Positions 8,015 to 16,500 of a DNA stretch of 40,039 nt are shown here, one piece after another; position 1 is the stretch's first letter, and each line of letters opens with the position of its first letter. The stretch is from SAR116 cluster bacterium AG-426-I14 (GTDB taxonomy: Bacteria > Pseudomonadota > Alphaproteobacteria > Puniceispirillales > Marisalimonadaceae). A program made the position numbers and the translations under genes. The notes beneath the pieces were generated by a model that had not been told where the DNA came from, did not search any database, and worked only from the letters and a program-made list of their open reading frames with translations. Where the stretch lies: contig QCNS01000015.1 in the NCBI GenBank assembly GCA_003210055.1, forward strand, positions 1-40,039, written 5' to 3'.

Positions 8015-8905
8015 TTAAAAAGCTGATTTTGCCTTACCAGTTTTTTGAGTTGTAAAAATTGAACCATAATCTGGAGGCGGTGGTAAAGGAACTCTAATAG
8101 GAATAGAAGTCATTCTAGGAGTAAGACATACATCACCACACACCATTTGTGATTTTAGTTGTTCCCATAGATTTACGGGAGATGTGTTTTTTAAATATGC
8201 ACCTGTTCCTACCAAAGGCCATGCGTCAGCACTATTACACTCATAAAACAATATGTTTCTAGTTCTATCACTTTTATTTACTGCTGAACCATGCAATGTT
8301 CTTGCATGATGAATGGTCATTGAACCAGCCTTTCCTGTCAAAGTAACAGCTTTGCTGTAATCAAAATTAGGATCAGATGGGTTTATAGCACCACAAAATA
8401 GACCTTTGTCATTTTCATGACTTAATACAGGTCCTTTATGACTCTTAGGAATTACCATTAAGGGTCCATTTTCTTGATCAACATCATTTAACATTAGACC
8501 TAAAGCCAAAACATCATCATTAGTATGAGGATAAAACACCCAATCTTGATGCCATTCAACCGCAGAACCTCCATCCGGATATTTAGTGTTAAGCTTGCTA
8601 GTTTTTAATGATACATTTTTACCTAGTAAATCAATTAATATTTGTTCGATTTTAGACTCTTTTATAATATCCCAGAAATAATTATCAACTTGGTGAGGTT
8701 GTTTAATTCTAGTTAACCTAGGACTATTTTCATTATGCCCTTTTTCTAGATCATAAATATAATTATTTTCTTTTATTTTTCTTGATTTTTCAATCAAGTC
8801 ATTTGTAATTTCTAATATTTTTTTTAGTTGAAGACTAGAAATTACATCTTCGACTAAAAGATATCCCTCATCATAATAAAATTGTTTTTGTTTATACGAT
8901 AACAT
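8015..8905 (-). CDS. Phytanoyl-CoA dioxygenase (PhyH) family protein
   Basis: 296 residues. Fe(II) ligands are His119-x-Asp121 in EWHQDWVFYPH and His205 in RTLHGSAVN; Arg214 or Arg216 would bind 2-oxoglutarate. ENGPLMVIPKSHKGP is a PhyH hallmark. Many bacterial PhyH proteins hydroxylate small metabolites rather than phytanoyl-CoA. This is the first gene of the leftward operon with the 7460 oxygenase and the FkbM methyltransferase, and is divergent from the MFS carrier at 8970. Confidence 0.88.
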   Translation of the reverse strand: MLSYKQKQFYYDEGYLLVEDVISSLQLKKILEITNDLIEKSRKIKENNYIYDLEKGHNENSPRLTRIKQPHQVDNYFWDIIKESKIEQILIDLLGKNVSLKTSKLNTKYPDGGSAVEWHQDWVFYPHTNDDVLALGLMLNDVDQENGPLMVIPKSHKGPVLSHENDKGLFCGAINPSDPNFDYSKAVTLTGKAGSMTIHHARTLHGSAVNKSDRTRNILFYECNSADAWPLVGTGAYLKNTSPVNLWEQLKSQMVCGDVCLTPRMTSIPIRVPLPPPPDYGSIFTTQKTGKAKSAF

Positions 8906-8969
8906 ATTTTTATTTTAATTTTTAAAATTAAAGAGTAAAGCTAATTGTTTAATTATTGATAAAATTGAA

Positions 8970-10208
8970 ATGAAAATAAATTTATATAAACAAATTGAAA
9001 TTGAACCTGACAGTAAATTAGCATGGATTAGATTATCACTCGTATTTGTGGTTTGTGCTATAGGGTTTATTGGTATGTGGTCAGTGGTAATGATAATGCC
9101 AGCTATAGAGCAAGAGTTTGACATTAATCGTTCATCTTCAACCATTCCATACATATCAACAATGATGGGATTTGGAGTTGGAAATATAATAATTGGAAAA
9201 TATACTGATAAGTTTGGTATAACTAAACCAGTTGTCTTTGCATTTATTTGTCTTATAATTTGCTATTTCTTTTCTGTTTCATCAACTAATTTAATCATTT
9301 TATCATTGTTTCAATTTTTATTGGGTTTTTCTTCTGCTGCCTTTTTTGGTCCAATGATGACAGATATTTCAAATTTTTTTGAAAAAAAAAGAGGTTTGGC
9401 TGTTTCGATCGTTGCAAGCGCTCAACATTTTGCTGGTGCATTTTGGCCATTTTTATTAGATTTTTATTTAAAAGATGGAGATTGGCGAAATTCTCATATT
9501 TTTATAGGAATAATCTGTACTATTATTATACCTCCAATTTGTTATTTTGTCTTTAAAATGAAATCAAGAATTATACCCAAAGATGAATTTAAAAATTTCA
9601 AAAATAGCAAGTTAACTTTAAATATTTCAAGTCGACATTTACAAATTATGTTAATGTTAGCAGGAATAGGTTGTTGCGTGGGGATGTCAACTCCGCAAGT
9701 TCATATAATTCCTCTATGTATAGAAAAAGGTTATGGATTAAGCATTGGAAGTAATATTTTATCTATCATGCTCTTTTGTGCAGTTTTAAGCCGAATTTAC
9801 TTTGGATATATTGCGGATAAAATTGGGCCGATAGAAACTTTACTTTTGGGTTCAAGTCTTCAAGCGTTTACTTTATTTTTATTTATTCCATTTACTGATT
9901 TAAATTCCTTATACATTGTTTCAATATTATTTGGTTTATCACAAGGTGGGATTGTTCCTTCATATGCTTTGATTATAAGAAAATTTTTACCTGCAAATCA
10001 AGCTGCAGAAAGAACTGGTATGGTGATTTTTACTACAGTTATCGGCATGGCAATTGGAGGATGGAGTTCTGGAAAAATATTTGATTTAACAAATTCATAC
10101 GCACTTGGTTTTTTAAATAGTGTACTTTGGAACTTGTCTAATGTTGCTATAATTTTGTTCATATTTGTATTATATAAAAAAAATAAAAATAAATTGTTAA
10201 GTAGATAA
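8970..10208 (+). CDS. Major facilitator superfamily transporter
   Basis: 412 residues with about 12 hydrophobic segments in two six-helix halves. The loop 2-3 signature appears as GKYTDKFGITKPV and the second-half equivalent as GYIADKIGPIETLL. The arrangement and length resemble the oxalate/monocarboxylate-type MFS (OFA/MCT-like). It lies in the inner membrane; the substrate may be an organic acid, by analogy only. The next gene, an alpha/beta hydrolase, follows after 34 bp in the same direction and could act on the imported compound. Confidence 0.85.
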   Translation: MKINLYKQIEIEPDSKLAWIRLSLVFVVCAIGFIGMWSVVMIMPAIEQEFDINRSSSTIPYISTMMGFGVGNIIIGKYTDKFGITKPVVFAFICLIICYFFSVSSTNLIILSLFQFLLGFSSAAFFGPMMTDISNFFEKKRGLAVSIVASAQHFAGAFWPFLLDFYLKDGDWRNSHIFIGIICTIIIPPICYFVFKMKSRIIPKDEFKNFKNSKLTLNISSRHLQIMLMLAGIGCCVGMSTPQVHIIPLCIEKGYGLSIGSNILSIMLFCAVLSRIYFGYIADKIGPIETLLLGSSLQAFTLFLFIPFTDLNSLYIVSILFGLSQGGIVPSYALIIRKFLPANQAAERTGMVIFTTVIGMAIGGWSSGKIFDLTNSYALGFLNSVLWNLSNVAIILFIFVLYKKNKNKLLSR

Positions 10209-10242
10209 TAAAAGAACTATAATTTAATTAAAATTAATTTTA

Positions 10243-11043
10243 ATGGTTGCACATAACTTTATTTCCTCAAATCCAAGAATATCTGTTAAATTTTGTGGTC
10301 AAGGAGATTTAATAGTATTCTTACATGGTATTGGTGGGAACAAAAATAATTGGGATGACAATCTGCAATATTTTTCAAAGGACTTTTTGTGTGTAGCATG
10401 GGATACAAGAGGATATGGTGAGAGTGATGATTATCATGGCCCTTTGACATTTGAAGATGTCGTTGAAGATTTAAAAAAAGTTATAACTCACTTTAAAAAA
10501 ACAAGTGCTCATATTGTTGGCTTGTCAATGGGGGGACAAATAGCATGTCTATTTTATCAAAAATACCCAGGTTTAGTTAAATCACTGGTTTTATGCGATA
10601 CACATTTTGGTCTTTCAAAGCTAAATAAAAATCAAATTAATGCTTTCATTGAAAGCAGAAAAGAGCCTTTATTGAAGGGTCTTGAGCCAAAAGACATAGC
10701 TTTAAATGTGTCAAAATCACTAATTGGAGACACATCTAACATAGTCGCATTAGAAAAGTTAGTGGAATCAATAAGTATCTTACATAAAGAAAGCTATTTA
10801 AAAACTATAGATGCATCCTTTATGTATTCTCATGAAGAAGTTTTTCAATTAATTAAAAAACCAACTTTAATTATAGTTGGAGAAAATGATAGTTTAACTC
10901 CTGTAAGCATGTCAAAAAAAATTAATAAGCTAATAAAAAATAGTAAACTAAAGATTATTAAAAAAGCCGGACATTTGACTAATATAGAAAACCCAGAAGA
11001 TTTTAATGAGATTGTTTTTAATTTTCTTAAAAATATGACGTAA
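10243..11043 (+). CDS. Alpha/beta hydrolase (enol-lactonase-like)
   Basis: 266 residues. The HGIGGNKNNW oxyanion region is followed by the nucleophile elbow GLSMGG with Ser95; Asp216 lies in VGENDSLTP and His244 in KAGHLTNIENP. This gives a complete catalytic triad and a normal family length. The overall pattern resembles 3-oxoadipate enol-lactonase (PcaD) and related hydrolases, but no beta-ketoadipate genes are nearby, so the substrate is open. It is probably co-transcribed with the MFS carrier. Confidence 0.82.
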   Translation: MVAHNFISSNPRISVKFCGQGDLIVFLHGIGGNKNNWDDNLQYFSKDFLCVAWDTRGYGESDDYHGPLTFEDVVEDLKKVITHFKKTSAHIVGLSMGGQIACLFYQKYPGLVKSLVLCDTHFGLSKLNKNQINAFIESRKEPLLKGLEPKDIALNVSKSLIGDTSNIVALEKLVESISILHKESYLKTIDASFMYSHEEVFQLIKKPTLIIVGENDSLTPVSMSKKINKLIKNSKLKIIKKAGHLTNIENPEDFNEIVFNFLKNMT

Positions 11044-11073
11044 TAAATAGTATGCAATTATACTGGTTTTAAA

Positions 11074-11949
11074 ATGAAATTTTTTTATCTATTTTTTTTT
11101 CTGTTCATAATATCAAATTTCTCTAAATCATTTGGTTGTCATGAAACTGGTGACTCAAATTGTACGCCAAATCAAAATGTATACACTGGAAATTCTGGGA
11201 CAAACACTTCTCACAAAGAAGTGAAACATCATGAAGAGATAAAAGATGATTCATTCAACGACAACCCAAGATTAATGTATATCATTGATGATTTTGGAAA
11301 GGAAATTAGGGGTTCAAATCTAAATAACATAAGAGCATATAAACTTAAAACAAAAAATAAACAAATGTTTATTATTCAAGTTGAAAATCTCATAAATAAT
11401 CTAAAAAATGATCAGATTGATCATTATTCATTTCTAAATAAAGTAAAATTTTTAGCAAAAAAAGTTTTAATAATAATAAATGAAAATAACATTTTAGATA
11501 AAAATGAAAAATTACAACTAATAAATAAAGTAAATTATCTTATAGATTTTTATGTAAATATTTCATTGGGTGAAAATAAAAAATACACAAGAATTAATAA
11601 TAAAAACAATGTGAATATAGAAATGGTAAATCTAAAAAAAAGAATAATAGATTTAGAAATAGTAAACAAGACTATGGAAATATTTTATAGTAATAATTAT
11701 AAATCAATTGATAAAAAAAGTACATTGTTTGTAAATAGATTTTTACAAGAAAATAATTTAGTTAAGGAACTAAATAAAAAAAAATTACAAAATATTGAAC
11801 TTAACAATAAGAATGTAATTGATAAAAGCGATTTAAAATCTTATAATTTCAAAATTAATGATCCAGAAATAACATACCTTCAAAACTCTATAAAAGATGT
11901 AAATTACGCTAACAAAGTATTAGAATTAATGAAAATTCAATCACGGTAA
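11074..11949 (+). CDS. Secreted Asn/Lys-rich helical protein, function unknown
   Basis: 291 residues with a signal peptide (FLFIISNFSKSFG) and a Cys pair in the early mature region (GCHETGDSNCTP). The rest is strongly Asn/Lys/Ile-rich with long predicted helices and probable coiled-coil segments (about residues 95-200). Composition is extreme even for this genome, consistent with relaxed selection on a lineage-specific protein. No domain recognised. It converges with the glutathione transferase 2 bp away. Confidence 0.5.
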   Translation: MKFFYLFFFLFIISNFSKSFGCHETGDSNCTPNQNVYTGNSGTNTSHKEVKHHEEIKDDSFNDNPRLMYIIDDFGKEIRGSNLNNIRAYKLKTKNKQMFIIQVENLINNLKNDQIDHYSFLNKVKFLAKKVLIIINENNILDKNEKLQLINKVNYLIDFYVNISLGENKKYTRINNKNNVNIEMVNLKKRIIDLEIVNKTMEIFYSNNYKSIDKKSTLFVNRFLQENNLVKELNKKKLQNIELNNKNVIDKSDLKSYNFKINDPEITYLQNSIKDVNYANKVLELMKIQSR

Positions 11950-11951
11950 GA

Positions 11952-12791
11952 TTACTTTTTGAAATCCTCTTTTGAATGTCTTTCCCTTAAGGCATAATTC
12001 AAATTTCCAGAAATTTTATTTACCATTTTCCCTCTTTGCACTGCTGGTCTATTGTTAATTTCTTTGGCCCAATTTAAAACATTAATATAACTTTTTACTT
12101 TTAAAAATTCCGAAGCATTATATAGCTTACCCAAAACTAATTGTCCATACCAAGACCATATAGCAATATCAGCTATCGAATACTCTTTACCAAAAAATTT
12201 ATTTTTTGATAAATATTTATCTATTACATCTAATTGTCTTTTAGTTTCCATAGTATATCTGTCAATTGGATATTGGAATTTTTCTGGGGCATATGCATAA
12301 AAATGACCAAAGCCACCTCCTAAGTATGGTGAGCTTCCCATTTGCCAAAACAACCAATTCATGCACTCGGTCTTAGCCGAGGGTGATAATGGAATAAATT
12401 TATTAAATTTCTCTGCGAGGTATAAAAGTATAGATCCTGACTCAAAAACATTAACAGGTTTATTCTCAGAATAATCTATCAAAGCAGGTATTTTTGAGTT
12501 TGGATTAATTTCGACAAAACCTGAGCTAAATTGTTCGCCCTTTCCTATCTCAACTAACCAAGCATCATATTCAGCCTCATTTACACCAATTTCAAGAAGC
12601 TCCTCCAAAAGAATTGTAACCTTGACACCATTTGGAGTTCCTTGTGAATAAAGTTGAAGCTTATGCTTACCTATTGGAAGTTTTTTATCAAATATCGATC
12701 CAGAAAATGGTCTATTAATTTTTGAAAACTTACCACCATTTTCTTTGTCCCACACCCATTCTTTGGGAGGTATATAATTAGAGTTATTCAT
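11952..12791 (-). CDS. yghU: Glutathione S-transferase, YghU-like (disulfide-bond oxidoreductase)
   Basis: 279 residues, close to E. coli YghU. It has the long N-terminal extension characteristic of the subfamily (YIPPKEWVWDKENGGKFS), then the thioredoxin-like GST domain (LQLYSQGTPNGVKVTILLEE; NPNSKIPALID; FESGSILLYLAEKF). An all-helical C-terminal domain (GGGFGHFYAYAPEK; YSIADIAIWSW) follows. YghU/YfcG-type enzymes reduce organic disulfides and peroxides with glutathione. Located in the cytosol. Confidence 0.88.
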   Translation of the reverse strand: MNNSNYIPPKEWVWDKENGGKFSKINRPFSGSIFDKKLPIGKHKLQLYSQGTPNGVKVTILLEELLEIGVNEAEYDAWLVEIGKGEQFSSGFVEINPNSKIPALIDYSENKPVNVFESGSILLYLAEKFNKFIPLSPSAKTECMNWLFWQMGSSPYLGGGFGHFYAYAPEKFQYPIDRYTMETKRQLDVIDKYLSKNKFFGKEYSIADIAIWSWYGQLVLGKLYNASEFLKVKSYINVLNWAKEINNRPAVQRGKMVNKISGNLNYALRERHSKEDFKK

Positions 12792-12809
12792 AAAGAACTG
12801 TCAATTATA

Positions 12810-12944
12810 TCATGGCCATGACTGCAACCAACTTACCAAATAATCTCTTAATCCCCACTCAACAGAATAATACTTAATTTCAGGAAAAAAAATTATTAAT
12901 AATGAGGCCAAAATTATACCAAATATAAAACTAAAAAAACCCAT
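12810..12944 (-). CDS. 44-residue single-pass membrane protein
   Basis: An uninterrupted frame from ATG 12944 to TGA 12810 encodes MGFFSFIFGIILASLLIIFF, then PEIKYYSVEWGLRDY and a Trp-rich tail (VSWLQSWP). It has one hydrophobic helix followed by an amphipathic segment. It fills most of the 209-bp gap between the GST and gamma-glutamylcyclotransferase genes, points the same way as both, and has a codon composition like its neighbours, so I consider it real although short. Function unknown. Confidence 0.55.
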   Translation of the reverse strand: MGFFSFIFGIILASLLIIFFPEIKYYSVEWGLRDYLVSWLQSWP

Positions 12945-13000
12945 GATGCGAATAACCTAAAGTATTTGTTTATATTATTATCAAAAATAATTAAAACAAC

Positions 13001-13414
13001 TTATAAATTTTTATTTTTTTCTAATTTATTTTTGTTAAGACCAAAATCTTTGTAACCTTTTAACATTTCTTTCATATATTTTTTTGTTGGCTTAATTTTT
13101 TTTTTATTTCGCATAACATAAACAAGTGCCTTTTTAGATAGAAAACTAATATATTTCTTTTTATAAATCTTTGGAAATTGCTCGTATTTATCTAAATCAA
13201 CTTCACATTTTTTTGTAATTTTCCACAAGCCAATTGGAACTTTATTATTTCTAGAAGGTACAATGTTTGCATAACGATAAAATCGAAGTTTCCAATGTTT
13301 TAATTCATTTATTTTTTTTCCCTTAAATTGAAATACAGGACGAGCATTTGGACATCTCTTTTTCATCATGTTAATATTTAGATTTGAACCATATGATATG
13401 TAAAGCTTTGTCAA
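13001..13414 (-). CDS. Gamma-glutamylcyclotransferase-like (GGCT/AIG2 fold) protein
   Basis: 137 residues. The diagnostic YGSNLN is at residues 8-13, and a Glu in LDKYEQFP is placed like the catalytic acid of the GGCT fold. GGCT-fold enzymes cyclise gamma-glutamyl groups to 5-oxoproline. It follows the DUF924 gene with a 1-bp gap, implying coupled translation in a leftward operon. The C-terminus is Lys/Asn-rich. Confidence 0.78.
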   Translation of the reverse strand: MTKLYISYGSNLNINMMKKRCPNARPVFQFKGKKINELKHWKLRFYRYANIVPSRNNKVPIGLWKITKKCEVDLDKYEQFPKIYKKKYISFLSKKALVYVMRNKKKIKPTKKYMKEMLKGYKDFGLNKNKLEKNKNL

Positions 13415-13415
13415 T

Positions 13416-13952
13416 TTAAAACCTTGAACCAGGTAATTTTAAAAAATTTATTTCTTCAACGGAAGACTCTCTTTTAAGTATTTTATTCCTATGTGGAAAC
13501 CTATTAAATCTTTTAATGACTTTATAATGTTTCTTTGCATAATCTAAGTTATTTCTTAGTCCAAGTGTTTCAAAATACTTTATTGATAATTCTTGAATAG
13601 TCAGAGACTCACTATGCATAAAAGGCATATACAAAAACAATCTCTCATATACATTTAGTTCCCTATCTATATTTAATGAAATAGCTTGTTGGGCCAAGCA
13701 AAGTGCCTGACTATCACTTTCAAAAGCTTTTGGTGTATCTCTAAACATATTTCTTGAAAATTGATCTAAGATAATTATTTCCGCTAATCTCCCTTTAGAA
13801 AAATTTCTCCAATTATAAAGTTCGCACTTAACAGCACTTTCATAAAGTTGTTTAAATTTTTTTTTAATTAATTTATCAAAATCTTTATTTTTTACCCACC
13901 ATTTAGAAGGCTTAATTTCTTTAAACCAGAAATGTAATACATTATGATACAT
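13416..13952 (-). CDS. DUF924 family protein (TPR-like helical)
   Basis: 178 residues matching DUF924. It shows LHFWFKE near the start, LAEIIILDQFSRNMFR, a central YERLFLYMPFMHSESL block, and the C-terminal RFPHRNKIL followed by EEINFLKLPGSRF. The fold is all-helical and TPR-like; no biochemical role is established. It sits between a membrane protein (9-bp gap upstream) and the gamma-glutamylcyclotransferase (1-bp gap), so all three are probably one operon. Confidence 0.85.
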   Translation of the reverse strand: MYHNVLHFWFKEIKPSKWWVKNKDFDKLIKKKFKQLYESAVKCELYNWRNFSKGRLAEIIILDQFSRNMFRDTPKAFESDSQALCLAQQAISLNIDRELNVYERLFLYMPFMHSESLTIQELSIKYFETLGLRNNLDYAKKHYKVIKRFNRFPHRNKILKRESSVEEINFLKLPGSRF

Positions 13953-13961
13953 TAATGTAAT

Positions 13962-14360
13962 TTATTCTTGAAATTTCCTTGTTGAGACATATAGGGATAA
14001 AATACTTAAAATGAAAAATACCAGTAAAACAGGAACAGGAACCATAACATTTCTAAAAAAAAGTATATAAAGTAAAGTTATCATTAATAACAAAAAACCT
14101 ATACCTGAACCTAGTAATAACTTTTGTGCTGTAGAACGAGTAGTTCCTCTACATAGAAATAATAGTAAACCTATAAAAATTGAACCACTTCCCATTGAAT
14201 ATCTCAAACTCACACCTAATTCAAGGGCCTGCAAATTGTTCTCTGAAAACGGAAACATAGAAATAGTTATCTCATTTGCAAAAATAATAAAGCTAATACC
14301 TTGAATAATCATAATTATTCCATTCAAAGAAAGAATTAGCCTTGAGTTATTTAAAATCAT
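13962..14360 (-). CDS. Four-helix inner-membrane protein, function unknown
   Basis: 132 residues with four hydrophobic segments (about residues 9-29, 55-72, 80-100, 106-125). A GVSLRYSMGSGSIFIGLLL stretch in the second segment resembles DUF4345-type membrane proteins, but the match is only a resemblance. It lies 7 bp downstream of the enolase-superfamily gene and upstream of DUF924 in a leftward run. Confidence 0.55.
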   Translation of the reverse strand: MILNNSRLILSLNGIIMIIQGISFIIFANEITISMFPFSENNLQALELGVSLRYSMGSGSIFIGLLLFLCRGTTRSTAQKLLLGSGIGFLLLMITLLYILFFRNVMVPVPVLLVFFILSILSLYVSTRKFQE

Positions 14361-14367
14361 TATAATA

Positions 14368-15546
14368 TTATAATGAAAAAATCTTCTTATTTGTAGTATT
14401 TTTTGATATGAACTCCCAATCGTATTTTACACCCAATCCAACTCCATTTGGTACTTCTACAAATCCATTTTTATCAATACAATCTATCATATCAGAATAA
14501 CCACATAAATACACTGGAGGGATTGCATTTGGACAATCAGGCCCTAAGAGTGCAACTTCATAAAAATTTGTATTTCTAATAGCAGACATCATATGTCTGT
14601 GAGCAGGTCCACATGCATGAATCTCTACATCCACACCAAAAGACTCAGCAAGATGGGCTATTTTCATACCTCCTGTGATCCCCATATCATATTCTGGATC
14701 CATTCTCAAAAAATCAGTTCCTCCAGCAATAAGAAAATCAGCTTTTGGTTCTAATCCTCTAATATGCTCCGTTTGCAAAATTGGTGTTTTAATCATATTT
14801 CTTAGTTTTTTATGAGCAAATGCAGACACACCTGAGTCTCTATAAGGATCTTCAAGCCAAAAATAATCTGCTTCATCACAAGCTTTTCCTACATACAAAG
14901 CATCAGCAAAAGTTCTTAATTCACAAGCGGGGTCAAGCATTAAAGTCATTTTATGCCCTACCTTTTTAGCAACGTGCAAAACATTTTCTGCTTCTTCTTT
15001 TGCATTTCCATCATTCCAACCATGAATTTTAAAGGCTTTATATCCTAAGTCGTAACAATATTCTGCAAAATCAGAAAATGCCTCTTTACTGTCTAATCCT
15101 CCGTTTCTATCTCCATGATAAGTACTTGCGTATGCAGGTAATTTTTTTTTAAAACCTCCTAATAAAAAATTTACTGAACAATCTAATTTTTTACCAGCCC
15201 AATCCCATAATGCAATATCAATTGGTCCATGTCCCATATGATCAAATTGTCTTAATTCTCTTTTAAAGTCATCATAAATACCTTCTCTCTCTTCTGCATT
15301 TCTTCCTAATAATTTTGGAGCTAATATAGATGATTGGGCATATGTAGCATCACTTGCACACCAATGAGTAACATACTCACCTCTTACTCCATCGTCTGTT
15401 ATTATCACAACAGCAAATTTTTTTATTTTAGAGAAAGAACCTTTTAAATATCCAAAAGCTCCAACCGACTCTGCGCCAGTTAAATTTCCTAAATTTTTAG
15501 CATTAAATTCAAACTCATGTAATTCAACTTGCTTTATAATTGTCAT
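14368..15546 (-). CDS. Enolase-superfamily (mandelate racemase/muconate lactonizing type) acid-sugar enzyme
   Basis: 392 residues. The second-domain barrel shows a K-x-H motif (Lys173-Ile-His175 in AFKIHGW). Three expected Mg ligands are visible: Asp205 (MLDPACEL), Glu232 (WLEDPYRD) and Glu260 (LQTEHIRG), with His310 (VEIHACGP) as a likely catalytic base. Members dehydrate or epimerise acid sugars such as galactonate, glucarate or mandelate-like acids; the substrate here is unknown. It is the head of a leftward operon with the 13962, DUF924 and GGCT genes, and follows YjbQ with a 31-bp gap. Confidence 0.86.
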   Translation of the reverse strand: MTIIKQVELHEFEFNAKNLGNLTGAESVGAFGYLKGSFSKIKKFAVVIITDDGVRGEYVTHWCASDATYAQSSILAPKLLGRNAEEREGIYDDFKRELRQFDHMGHGPIDIALWDWAGKKLDCSVNFLLGGFKKKLPAYASTYHGDRNGGLDSKEAFSDFAEYCYDLGYKAFKIHGWNDGNAKEEAENVLHVAKKVGHKMTLMLDPACELRTFADALYVGKACDEADYFWLEDPYRDSGVSAFAHKKLRNMIKTPILQTEHIRGLEPKADFLIAGGTDFLRMDPEYDMGITGGMKIAHLAESFGVDVEIHACGPAHRHMMSAIRNTNFYEVALLGPDCPNAIPPVYLCGYSDMIDCIDKNGFVEVPNGVGLGVKYDWEFISKNTTNKKIFSL

Positions 15547-15577
15547 CTAACAAATACTCCTAAGTTAATTAATTGAC

Positions 15578-15994
15578 TTAATTGCCAATTATGTGGGCTT
15601 GAACAAACCTAACTCTAGATTTTAATCTATGTTCGTATAAAAAAATTCCTTGCCAATTACCCAACTGTAATTTTGATTTTATAACACTTAAGGTTAAATT
15701 TGAGTTCATCAAAGTTGATTTTATATGTCCAGGCATATCATCTTCACCTTCATATGAATGCTTGTAATTACTTTTCATTGGCACTAATTTATTAAAAAAT
15801 TTTTCTAGATCATATAAAACATTATCATCAACATTTTCTTGAATAATTAGTGAGGCTGTAGTGTGTAAAATACTTAGGTTAATCAATCCTTCTTGAATGT
15901 CACTCTCATTTAGAAACAAATTTACATCACTTGTTATTTCAACAAGCTTTTTGTTATGAGGTTTTAATTCTATTTTTTTTAAAAATTGTTTCAT
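15578..15994 (-). CDS. yjbQ: YjbQ/UPF0047 family protein
   Basis: 138 residues, normal for the family. It contains LHTTASLIIQENVDD, DDMPGHIKSTLM and the closing LGNWQGIFLYEHR, with His residues in place for the metal/phosphate site. YjbQ proteins have a weak thiamine-phosphate synthase activity reported in vitro; the physiological role is unclear. It lies 12 bp downstream of the copper chaperone gene in the same direction. Confidence 0.88.
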   Translation of the reverse strand: MKQFLKKIELKPHNKKLVEITSDVNLFLNESDIQEGLINLSILHTTASLIIQENVDDNVLYDLEKFFNKLVPMKSNYKHSYEGEDDMPGHIKSTLMNSNLTLSVIKSKLQLGNWQGIFLYEHRLKSRVRFVQAHIIGN

Positions 15995-16006
15995 AAAATA
16001 GTTTAA

Positions 16007-16468
16007 TTAATGATTATGCTTTTTCGAATGATACCCCTTTTTTACTTTCATCATTATTTCAATGGTTCCATTTTTTTCAAAATTAAAAAATACTTTTTTT
16101 TTGTCATCTAAATTTAATTTATTTTTAATGTTCTTGAACATTATGTGTAAGCCACCGGGTTTGAACAAAACCTCTTTATTTGGAAGGATCAAGATACCAG
16201 TCTTAATTCTCTCCATTTTCATTACATTATTTTCAATTTTCATTTTATGGATTTCTGTCTTCTCAGCAAAATTCGAATTTACAGAAATTAACTTTATAGC
16301 TTTATCCGATGTATTTTTAAGTATTAAATATCCACTAAGATTCTTCTGATTTTTTGCAATAAATTTTATCCAAGGAGATTTATAAACTATAAATTTATTA
16401 CTATTTGCAAAAGAAAAATTTGATAAAAAACAAGTAAATATTAAAAAAAATAAAATTTTATTTATCAT
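16007..16468 (-). CDS. PCuAC-type periplasmic copper chaperone
   Basis: 153 residues with a signal peptide (ILFFLIFTCFLSNFSFA). The Cu(I)-binding Met/His motif is present: His74-x-Met76 (EIHKMKIE), Met83 and Met85, and His108-x-Met110 in PGGLHIMF. PCuAC delivers Cu(I) to the CuA site of cytochrome c oxidase, often with Sco. The C-terminal tail is also His-rich (GYHSKKHNH), a possible extra metal site. No Sco gene is adjacent; it precedes YjbQ. Confidence 0.86.
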   Translation of the reverse strand: MINKILFFLIFTCFLSNFSFANSNKFIVYKSPWIKFIAKNQKNLSGYLILKNTSDKAIKLISVNSNFAEKTEIHKMKIENNVMKMERIKTGILILPNKEVLFKPGGLHIMFKNIKNKLNLDDKKKVFFNFEKNGTIEIMMKVKKGYHSKKHNH

Positions 16469-16500
16469 TTCAACACCTAGATTTAAAAATTGTTAATAAT

